Source: Chaenocephalus aceratus
Taxonomy: Eukaryota > Chordata > Actinopteri > Perciformes > Channichthyidae
DNA length: 64,000 nt
Assembly (NCBI GenBank): GCA_023974075.1
Contig: CM043792.1
Location: forward strand, 15,529,373 to 15,593,372
Direction of reading: 5' to 3'
A program made the position numbers and the translations under genes. Of the stretch, positions 26,401 through 38,000 are shown one piece after another (within the stretch, counting starts at the first letter, position 1; each line of letters starts with the position of its first letter). The notes beneath the pieces are model-generated. The model made no database searches. It saw only the letters and a program-made list of their open reading frames with translations, and was not told where the DNA came from.

Positions 26401-29055
26401 CCCCTGGCCCTGGTTATTCTTGAAAATACTTCATCTGCCATATATTTTTGGGCCGTAAATCAATATACTTATGTTATTATAATGTAATTTTAAGTTTGCA
26501 CATCTTTATTTATAATTTTTTTCAAAATGTACATCTCTTCAGTTCAAACCCTGAACGCATACTGTCCACCTGAGTGGACATATAAAAATCTCTTTGAAAA
26601 AACTAGATTAAAAAAAAAAGTTCAAATCTTGTTTTTCATGCACCAAGAGCAAAAATAACACTTGGTAAAAAAATCCTGACTGAGGCTTTCATAATTCATG
26701 CATGAAAGGGTTAAGAAGCAGTCCTGAAGAACCATCATCGCAGGAAAACAAAAAAGACAAACATATTTTGTCGAGCAGATTGTCTGTGACAAGGCAACTG
26801 GTAATTGTTTGTGCAACACATCCGAACCTTTGCAGGGGATGCCCACTGCGGGTAGCAGAACAGACCTGAATCCAGTAGACTTCTCAGAATGACTAGAGAT
26901 CTTCTCATAGTCCAAAACAGTTAACAGGCACAGCAGAATCCCGATATGGGCCATTTTCCCAGACCAGCACACAGTATCCGCGATGTTCCTGGAGCAAAAT
27001 CAGCACAGCAGCAAAGGACAGGCGAAAACAGCAGCGTGGAAGCACTCCGGTCCCTCCGTGGTATCCCCTGGGTGAAAGCAGGCCTCTGCAACAGCAGAAC
27101 CAGGACAGGTAGAAAGCAGGCCCCAGCCGTGGTAAAATCCTCCTCCGCAAATCCTCTCCAGTACAGCCGTATTCTACAGGTGGGAGCAGGCCTCCGTAGA
27201 TCGCAGATCGCAGATCGCAGGCAGCAACAGGTGGAGCCACTCCGCCTCTTCGCGACGTCTCCGGAGGAAAAACACCTCTGTACAGCCGTACTCGACAGGT
27301 GGGAGTAGGCCTCCGCAGATCGCAGACAACTAAAACTACTACTTGTATAAGCAGGGATGGCTAAAAGTTTGTAAGCAGGAGAGCTAGATGCTAACAGATG
27401 CCAGATGCTAACAGGTAGTACGAGCCTGTAGAAATTGTGACTGCCTCCAATGATGATGTCTGAGGGTAATGCCCACATTGTCTGCCATCAGGAACTAATA
27501 ACAAACCTGTCGGCACCCAAGCCCCCAGGAAGTGCGCCGGACTCAGATGAAAATATTCGTGCTGGCCAAACGGCGGTACTACACTTCCGTTTGGTTGCCA
27601 GGCCCGGAAACACTTTTTCCCATTGACTTACATGGGGAAAGAGTGGTCTGTAAATCGTTAGATAATTTTTTTTAAACTAAATAAACTACCCAGTATGAAC
27701 ACTTGTATAGCCCTTATTAAAAACATTCGTTCCTCAAGTTGTAATAATGTGCTAATAACGTTATTCTGAGAGTTATTTCCCTCTGCATTATGAACGCGCA
27801 TCTAACCCACGGGACCGCGCTGCCCGGCACGTTCATGTTACGTGTCCCAACCAAACAGGGAGGGTGGGGGCTGGAGCTATTGGAGCTACAACGAGCCGTT
27901 AAAGGCAGAGAGTGAAATTCAGTGAATACACGTAGTTTACAGAGATGCTGTTTGAGAAACCAATGTGAGTTGCGTTTATCTTTACCCATGGATGCACAAT
28001 AAGAACGGACCCATATCGTCTTACTGCCACCCCACGGAGCTGTAATACTGGATATATTGAACATATTTGCTGCAATTCATTATCATACTACATGGGCTGT
28101 ATGATTAAATCTTGTACCGTAAATGTTGTATTAAATAAAGTTAATATTACTTATTATTATATATATATATATATATATACAGTGCATATATACAGTGCAA
28201 TCATTCTTTCATGCTAAATGAAGCTCTGTTGCTTGGATATCACTAGATCCTGTTACAGCATAATATAAGTACATAACGATTGATGTGCACATTAGCATAA
28301 TGACTAGCTAGCCGCTAGCCGCTAGCTGCTAACTGCCGCCTCGTTAATATCAAATCCATCATAATAACAAATCATTACCATGCTGTCATGAACGTGCGGT
28401 GCTGTTACGCAAATTGACGTGCTTGATGTGAACGAGCATTTTGGTTAAAGTTGCGCATGTGCTATGAGCGCACATACGGGTACTTCTCAGGCATGCCGGG
28501 TAATCTGTGACGTTTCGCTCTCTCAAAAGTTGGGCCATTTTATCATCATGCGCTAATGAGCAACTCTCATAGGAATGAATGAGGCCTTCTGCCTCAGAAT
28601 AAACACACTCTACACCCCCAAGGTCAGCCTCTTCAGCTCCAGTGCTGGAATTGGGCCGGTACTCACCGGTACGCAGTACCGGCACTTCTGGTTCTGACCC
28701 ATGGAGTACCGGCACTTCTTGCTCAGTACCGGCATGCTGGCGGTACTCCGGTACTCATGCACCGTGCCAGTACTCAACACTCTCCCGCCGTTCTTATTAT
28801 ACATCCATATATATATATATATATATATACAGCCGCCCGGTACTCAGTAGATGCGTCATGAGGTGCCGAACGGACATTCTCATCGCTCTAACCGCTGGAG
28901 TTTCACAGCGGCTGTCAGCTGTTTACTCCTGTCATTCAAACAGAACCTGCTGGAGAGGGGGCGGGGCTTATCTTCTCCATGTAAATACTGTGGTGGAAAC
29001 GACTATGTCAAAATTAACCTATTTGACCGTGATTTAATAGTAATACACGTTTCAA

Positions 29056-29089
<34 letters not shown>

Positions 29090-32000
29090 CCGAAGTAACA
29101 ACATACTGAAAACTGTTAGTAAAACCATGTTTTAATGCTTTACAATTTACATACCTAGATGCACGTGTGTTGTGTTTATGCAGTGCAACTCCCACCCAGT
29201 GGGTGGCTATGTAGAGTGATAGAACAGAGCAGGCACGCCCCCGAGAGAAGGAAAGCAAGTCACGTCACAAATTAGCATTTCTAAAATGTTAGCGTGGATT
29301 AATAAAAGTGCAAAAAGACAGCGGTTGTCGCCGGAAGAAACTTCAAATACAGAGAATGCTGTGCCTGTGTTGGAAATTGTGTCTGATGGGGAGCTTTCTT
29401 TGGTTGATCCTCCTGCTCCAAGTTCTAGTGCATTAGCATTAGCACTAGCTCCGCCGCCTCCTCCGCCGCCTCTAACGTTAGCTGCTGCTGGCGCAACTGC
29501 CACCACCAACACCGGGCAAAGCGATGCACCTGACTGCTGGACAACGGACCAGGTGCAATATTTTTGCAAGACCAATGCATGGCTCCTTCTTAAAGATAAG
29601 AAGCTAGGATGTCAGATATGCAGAGATGTCAAATCTTTGGGAATACACACTGGACAAGGACTGAAACTGTCAACTGAATGGGGTGAGTGTGCAGTGTCTC
29701 ATTTCGGTGTTGACAAGGGCAAACAACAAGCTAGCCTGAGAAAAAAAATCAAAGAACATAAAGAATCACAAGCCCATGTAAAAGCTGCTGACATCCTTAC
29801 ATCTGCTTCACGTGAAACTATTCAACATCAAGTGCAGTCTATGCATAAATCTGAATTAGACACCACTATCAGAGTTTTTCGAACGGCATATAAAATTGGC
29901 AAACATAGCCGGCAATTCACAGACATGCCAATTGATTTGAATGTACAGAAACTGAATGGGCTGAACGTGGGCAGGGTTTTGCACTCCAATAAAACCTGTG
30001 GCGAAATCATCGACCACATAGCTCATGAGCTGAAGAAAAAAATGGCAAAAGACATTACAGAAAACCAAAGAAAACTCTGTGTTTTGGTCGATGAATCTAC
30101 CACTATTAGTGGTAAAACGGTGCTTGTTGTGTGTCTACGCTCAGCATTAGCTGATGCTGAGCCCGAAACGTTTTTTTGGGAGCTGATCGAGTTGGATGGA
30201 ACAACGGCTGATGACATCACAAAGGCGTTAATGGAGTGTCTTGGAAGAGATTTTAACGAGGACTTTTTAGGTCAGTGTTTCGTTTCTTTTGCATGTGATG
30301 GGGCTTCAGTCATGCTAGGGAAGAGAACAGGCGTTGCTACCCAGTTGTGTAGTAAATTCCCAAGCCTGTTTGTGTGGCACTGCTCCAATCATCGTCTAGA
30401 GCTGGCAGTTGGGGATGTGGTCAAGGAGGTCTCAGGGCTCAATCATTTCCAGATCTTTTTTGACAAACTCTATTCCTTGTTCCATGCCTCCCCCAAAAAT
30501 CAGAGGCAGTTAGCGTAGTGTGCGCAAGCAGTCGGACAGCGTCTCCTGGTGATAGGGCGTGTTTTGTCCATCCGCTGGGTGGCTTCAAGTGAAAGGAGCG
30601 TCAGAGCAGTCTGGGAAAACTACCGAGTGCTTCATGATCACTTCACAAATGCTGCAAACGACACGAGCAGGGATTCCAGAGACAGAGCAAAGTACAAGGG
30701 CCTGGATGATGTGCTCACATCTGCAACGTTTGTCAGCAATCTGGGACTGATGTACGATGCGCTCACAGAGCTCAGCGACCTCTCTCGGCAACTCCAAAAA
30801 AGAGAGATGACACTGCCTACAGCAGATAGGCTCTTAACTCGAGAAATACGAGTTTTTGAATCCATGGTCACCATGCCTGGCCCACACATGACTACAGTTC
30901 ATACAGCTCTAGCTGAGAAGTCCTTCAAGGGTGTTGCCCTGCCCCTGCGTGAGAATGGCAGGCTTGTACAGATTCATGCAGGTCAGTTTTTCCGCAGTAT
31001 GGTAGAGAATCTGAGACACAGAATGACTTCCACAACCTCCTCTCATGTCAGCACAAGAGAAATCCCATTACATGGCCGGGAGGCCCGGGACAATCAGCTA
31101 ATCCAGGACATGAAAGTTATCCATCCTGGAAGTTGGCCTGAAGAGGAGTTAGACGTACAGTATGGGGACGTAGAGGTGCTACGTTTGTGCGAAGTGCTGA
31201 AAGTGGACAGAAGAGAGACTGTTCAGGGCTTTCGCGAATACAAGGAAACCAGGGCATCCCGTACACCTGCTGCCATGGAGCCTCTACTGAAAGCAGTCCG
31301 AACCATCGCTGTCTCCACTAGTGAGTGTGAGCGGGCATTCAGCTGCATGAACGATATCCTTACTGCAAAAAGGAATGCTCTCTCTGTCAGCCGACTGTCC
31401 AGCCTGGTTTTCATTCAATGTAATGGACCATCACTAGGACAGTTAAATCCGGAACAGTATGTGAGGTCCTGGCTGGCAAAGGGAAGGAGAAGTGCTGATG
31501 AAAGAGCCTGTCCAGCTCCAGCCCCTGATACTGATGTCCCCAAGGCCTTCTGGAGCCTTTTCTAACAATGTGAAGTATATTGCAAAGCAGCTCACCCAGT
31601 GAGAAGACTTTTGGCATAATGTGCCGATTTGTACAGATCCTGGAGATAGAAGGACTTCAGACCAACCAGGGAGTTATCTGATCAGCTTGGTGTTCAATGT
31701 AACTCTTTACCATGGCTCAGACTTTGTTACTTGCAGTTACAGTTTCTCATTTTAGATTGTGCACATTTTGTTCTTTGTTCATGCTCTTTATCATTTTTCT
31801 GAGTTGGAAAGTTAGATTGCATCATAGTTTACTTTATACATATTTGTATTCTTCAGTGGTGAAGTATATTGCAAAGCAGCTCAGCCATGTGAGAAGACTT
31901 TTGGCACTTTTTCGTTTTTCGTTTTCTGAGTTGGAAAGTTAGATTGCATTCAAAATGTACAGAAATACTTAATTTTGTTAAAGCTTTTTATAAAAAATGC

Positions 32001-35000
32001 TTCTGACCAGAGCTTTGTTTCCTTGTCATTAATGTTGAACACCACCAGAGGGGCTCTCACCTGAAAGGTCTCTGCTTCATGTGTCTTCAGCAGAAGATCT
32101 AGACTTTGATTGCTATATTTTCAGTTAATATTGACCTTACTGAGCTTTAGCCATATCCGCTGCCTATCATAAAAAATGTTAAGTACAGTGAACCTTTCTA
32201 AAATATACAGTAGTAAAGAGACAAACCCACCAGCATTATAGTAGCCAAATTCTTGTTTGTGGGCTGTATATATAACATTGACTTGAAAAAGTTGCTGATT
32301 TTAGAGTACTGGCACCTTTTTCATTCCAATTCAAGCACTGTTCAGCTCCAAATGAAGAGCCCTCTACCATTCATATATATGGACCACATTTTGACTGTGA
32401 GCTTCTACATAACGTCCCTCGTTTTTCCAATTATAATTAAATTATGAAACTAATTATGAAACACAATGGCAAGTTTATTTGGAAGAGTAGAATGGGCCAG
32501 GCCAGCGCCATATAGCCTTGACAAAAGGTTAACAAAAAAACAGAACACTTCAGAATGAAATAGAACATTTGAGTGTTCCAGACTCAAAGCAGGTCCATTA
32601 ACTAGATGCTCCAAACATTTTATAATAAACTATAAAAAGTAAAAAATTAAATGTGTTTTTTTACAAGGACTTAAGTCAAATGATTTGCTATTTCTTCGAA
32701 GATTGAAGGTTACAATTTTCAAGGGCTTTTTTTAGTAGGATGGAATTAAATGAATGAGTTTTGACAATTTAAATACTCTAAATTGACTACCAAATATCAA
32801 CAATATAAACTTTTTAATTATATAACTTTAGCAAATGATGTTAATGAACTAATGTCAGATTATTAAAGGACTGTATTATTATTATTTCATGACCGAAAGA
32901 ACGAGATCGCGGATACAAGCGGCCGAGATGGGTTTCCTCCGCCGGGTGGCTGGTGTCTCCCTTAGAGATAAGGTGAGAAGTTCGGTCATCAGGGAGGGAC
33001 TCGGAGTTGAGCCGCTCCTCCTTCGCGTCGAAAGAAGCCAGTTGAGGTGGTTCGGGCACCTAGTTAGGATGCCACCTGGGCGCCTCCCTAGGGAGGTGTT
33101 CCAGGCACGTCCAGCTGGGAAGAGACCAAGGGGTAGACCTAGGACCAGGTGGAGGGATTATATCTCTTCGCTGGCCTGGGAGCGCCTTGGGATCCCCCAG
33201 TCAGAGCTGGTTGATGTCGCCAGGGAAAAGAAAGTTTGGGGCTCTCTGCTGGAACTGCTACCCCCGCGACCCGACCACGGATAAGCGGGAGAAGATGGAT
33301 GGATGGATGTATTATTTGTTTAGATTGTATATAAGTCCATGAAAAAAGGACCTCACTTCTCACTCAGTAAACATATTCCTGAAAAATGTATGGTTTTGAT
33401 GTAGTTTCAAGTCTTCAATACAAATGCTTGATCATTTTCTCACTGTGGCCTTATCTAGAGCAGCGGTTCCCAACCTGTGCCCCCTAGTTGGCCGCAAAGG
33501 CATTGCAAGTGGGCTGCCTAATAATTTCATGTTTTTTCATTTCAATTATTATTTTTATTTTTATTTATTTGTGTACAGGCTACAGCAGGGGTGGGGAACC
33601 TTTTTCCTCTCAAGGGCCATTTCAATTTTTACAACATCCTCCGAGGGCCGTACAAATGATTGAACTCAACCTCTGCTTAAAAAAACTAAAATCATAGTCC
33701 ATTCATTTTGCCTTTCTTTCATGCTGTGCAAATAAAAAGCAACCTCTTAATCCAGATATCTTACCATGACTCGTGCATGCATGCATGTGCACGGTTGTGG
33801 CATGACCACCAAAACAGAAAGATATGGACACAAGATGTGTGAAAATGTATATCCTATCCATGTGAACATGATTTAAGTGGAGGTGGACCCATCCTCTAGG
33901 GGGGTCCGGGGGCATGCTCCCCCGGAGCATAAGTGGGCCCTGTTTTGAAAAAGGTTGGGAACCGCTGATCTAGTATACAAAAGATAAATCTGTGTATGCT
34001 TGGCTACCTTGTCAATTGATAAGTCGTCTCTTCCACTGGGTTGTCCGGTTAAGCTGTGTAATTTTGTTTTACAACTTGAAATCTTCCGCTGTGTAATTTT
34101 ATTTGACATTGACATTTTGGCTGTCTAAAATGTTGACAGCAAGCTTTAGTTCTATTACATTACATTCAAACTTCAGCATCTCTTACATTCTAAAAATATT
34201 CTGTCTTTAAGGGTACTACAACTAATAATACAAGAGGGAGGGTGACGGGGAAGAGCAGATACAGCGTTTTAAACCATACAAAGGGATTAATCGATGGTTA
34301 TAAACCATGTCCCAGACCAACAAAGGAGGGAGTGAGCACGCAGCGAATGAGCAAGTAAGCAGCAGTCTGGTGCCGAGAGACAGAGGGCCTGCATCAATTG
34401 TGACAAGCATCTATCAGCCTCCGCTTTGATTGACTCCGCTGTTAAAACCATTTTCACTGGGATTGTCAACACAATAATGATGATTTAAAGCGAGGATTTG
34501 ATCCCCCGGGGAAGTTGTTTATGTTCTGCTTCGAATCAGCAAGCTTGTGCATAATGTGTCCGATATTCATTTTCTGGTTGGCTGTGGTGGAAGTTCTCAA
34601 CAAATCAATAGGCTGAATTGAGATCTCTCCAGATGTGTTTACACTCTGAAAGCCTGTCTGAATTAATTGGATTATTAAGAAATTGACTGAATTATTTAAT
34701 GTTAAAGAAAACTGATGATTGCCTGCATAATGTTGATCCAAATGTCATTGATTTGCCGCTGTGTAGTTCTACCCCACGGAGGCCCTGCGGGCACTCCCAA
34801 TTCGCTGGCCTTTAGCCTGACACTTTGCCAATGTCGGTGTCAGTTTCTCTTATCATGTAGAGGGCCAGAGAGCGAGAGGCACAACTAACATTTTCTTAGA
34901 GAAGAGGGTTGCACAGTCTTTGTTTGTCAGTTCCACAGGATGATCAAAAACAACAATTTGTACAGCTTCCCATAAGGCTTGTAACTAATGATTGTTTCCA

Positions 35001-38000
35001 TTATCAATAATGTGTGCTGTTTTTTAATAAATCAATTAATCTTTGCAGTCTTAAATGCAGAAATGCCCCTTTGTCACCGCCGCTTGATAAATGACTGGGA
35101 TGATTATTAACATTTCCTGTAGACTGCTTGATTAATGGAGCAATAAAGAGAACTTTACCGGGGGTTTAATATCTGTTAAAGTTAAAGTTTTTTAAAATAG
35201 GGATATATTAAACTCAGCAGGGAACAGCTGAATTGATTCCTTACTGAATGAGGTCCTTCAGGATCTAAGTCTTTGGATTTTTGAGCGCGTTGATTCCCTT
35301 CCGCCTCCAAATCTTCCTCTGTCAGGTTCCTGCTAAATCCATCGATCAATATCACTCCCCCCCAGAGACTTCTCAGGTGGCCCTGTCTTTCACATAAGCT
35401 CAAGATCATACCAACACCCACCTACCCGAACAGAGCAGTTGAAATCCCTCAGGGGTCACTCTCATTACGCCGAGGGAAGCTCTAATCTTGCTCCTATATA
35501 GTTTCTTTCTTCTTTGGCGGGAATGAGAGAGGAAGACCCTTATCTCCAATCATGAATTTACTCTAAGACGTAAAAGGGAAAATCAATAGAGCAGGGTTGT
35601 ACAGAGGAAGGTTGTGACTGTGTGCGGGAGAAAGCACTAAATGAAAATGAGATATTCAGTGAGCGTAGGGCACAGTGCTCTGGGGTGAAGTGTGTGACTC
35701 CCTCGGGAAGACGGGGGGTGAAGGGGAGATGTGTAATGGAACTCCAGTGACTTATGGGCCGGCCCCAGCACTCGATTGGTTTGTTTATATTGACTGAGAC
35801 CCCGGGTCCACTTGATATTTGAATAGTAAGGGGGAGAGGGAAGAGAGGGGAAGGGAACAAGGAGAAAGCCTGATGGCATTTTTCTAGCCCAAACCAAAAC
35901 TAATCCAGTGTGTTCCACGTGGTTTAAAGGAAAAGGCTGATAATATATCACAAAATGCCACAAAGCTGGTACTTGAAAAGCCCTATTAAATTGGCTCAAG
36001 CACTCTGGCTCAAATGTTGTATTAAAAGAGAGAAAGTTATTTGGAGATTAATTCAGCCAACTCCGTCCTTGCACTCAAAACGTTCAGTCATTCAGAAGAG
36101 TTGGATGGAGATTATCAGCAGGCATGCTCACAGTTAACAACCAAATAGGAGTACAATTTACATCAATAAAATAAAGATAGTTAGCTATACATGATTGTCC
36201 ATGATACAAAATATAAAACACACATTTATATATACAGTATACACACATGCATCCACATATTTATACTCATACATATACTGTACACATACATACAATGCAT
36301 ACAATACAATATCACATTCACACAATTAAAAAAGACCACAAAAGACTTCAGTTCTCTCTATGAACACACCATGGTGAAGATAGTGGAGAATTTAGCGAAT
36401 GAGACATATGCTTTCCAGAGGAGTTGTTTGGGACTAACAACAGTGAACATTGGAAATAGATCAGGCCAAATGCACGACTCCAAATGAATGATAATGTTGC
36501 TCTGTAATTGCTGGATGTGTAAATAAGCAACTGCTGACAAGGAAATAGTCAATGTTGTTTTCAGAGCTTGTTTTTCGCTGCTCCCAGGTGGCAAAACAAA
36601 TCAATTGTTGCAGGTTTAAATGAAACACACTTTTCTGATGTTATCCTCTATATGAACTTCTTTTCTGCAGGTCTTCAGTCTGACCAGGAACCAACCAATC
36701 TGGAGGAAAAGCTTGACGAGAGTCCGAGGATTTCAGTAATGCTGACGCCAGTATCTGAGGTTTCCTCCGTGGAGTTGGTCACCCTTTCCCCTCCTCAGAT
36801 TTCGCCTTCCTCACAGCTCTCAGAGACCGCCTCGGACACCAGCGGCCCTGAAGTCCCCGAGGCCATCGATGCTGAGGGCCCAATCACTGAGGCAGGCAGC
36901 CCTGTGGACGCCTCCAGCATAAAGGAGGAGCCACGTACAGATGAGGACCCCGACTCCAACAAGAGCAAAGCTCACCTTCATTGTCCTGTCTGTAAAGTCA
37001 CAGTCAACTCCACCTCCCAACTGGATGCTCATAACAGCGGTATTAGGCTTTTTTACATATGTTACTGACTTTGAACAAATACATTTTATACATTTACCGT
37101 TTCCCTAAAACAGCTCTCTGTTCTCTCCACCAGGTACAAAGCACAAACTGATGCTGGAAGGTCACAGTGTCCTGCCCCGGCGCAGGGGGAAGGTGGTGGC
37201 AGCTCGGGCAGGGTGCAAGAGCAAGAGGCTGGCCAGCAAAGGCAGCGTCGGGGTGCCCAGCAAGAACTTTCAGTGTGAAGTGTGTGAGATCTTTGTGAAC
37301 TCAGAGACACAGCTTAGCCAAGTAAGTGTCAAGAGAAACACAATAATATGTAGGTTGTGTTGCATATTATGTATAGTTTTCCAATTAATAGACCATTGTG
37401 AATCGAGGACATTGTAAAATAAAAACTCAAGTCTGTACAAGTACATGTATGATATCTCTGGTATAATCAGATAAAGAAATGGACAGAAATGTTCATGGGA
37501 AGCAATGACCTTTGTGAAAAAACAAAACATATATAGGCCTACAAACGTTTTGGTTATGAAGAGCTTTCCCTCTGGAATTCCTCTTTCTGTGATGTATGAC
37601 GTGTATCCTGAGCACAGAGACGAGGGCTTGAGGAAGTCCTGCAGATTGGTCGTGGAAAACTAACCTGAGTATATTGAATTGAAGTACAGTTGACTCTGAA
37701 GGGAAGAGCACTCCTGCCCAATCACAACAGGCAGTGGAGAAAGAGTTGCATATATTTACCTCACCTCCACAGAATTAATCTGCCTGCTCAGTTAGCACTT
37801 ACCTTACACATGAAGAGATATGAACTTAGACCAAACTGACCTATAATGTTACAATCATAAAAGCTATCACAAATGCTTTGCTTTAAAATGATAAAAATGC
37901 TTGCTGCTAATTTGAAAGACCTTACATAACAACACAAGAGGCCATTTTAAAACCTCCTTGGCTTCAATTAAAGCAGCACTTTCATGTAGAGCCACATGAT

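Larger units (their letters stand above)
28640..32340 (+). mobile_element. hAT transposon with near-intact transposase
   Basis: A 3,701-bp element. The left terminal repeat CAGTGCTGGAATTGG pairs with CAGTGCTTGAATTGG (right end reversed). Perfect 8-bp target duplications TTCAGCTC lie at 28632-28639 and 32341-32348. It carries one transposase gene in the + direction, the same direction as znf385c, inside intron 3. Subterminal GTACCGGCACTTCT and GGTACTC motifs recur in the first 140 bp. (AT)n and (AAT)n runs lie at 28808-28829 and 29055-29088. Confidence 0.95.

Noticed and set aside
26622..26972. 116-codon minus-strand frame with a hydrophobic, signal-like start
   Set aside because: The sequence ends at the piggyBac-like terminus, the cysteine pattern fits no family I know, and no partner exon was found.
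26921..27478. 185-codon minus-strand frame over diverged direct repeats
   Set aside because: Its length comes from the stop-poor GC-rich repeats; no domain.
29286..31565. Domesticated host gene within znf385c intron 3
   Set aside because: Intact terminal repeats and a perfect target duplication surround it and a stop interrupts it, so a mobile element is the simpler reading.
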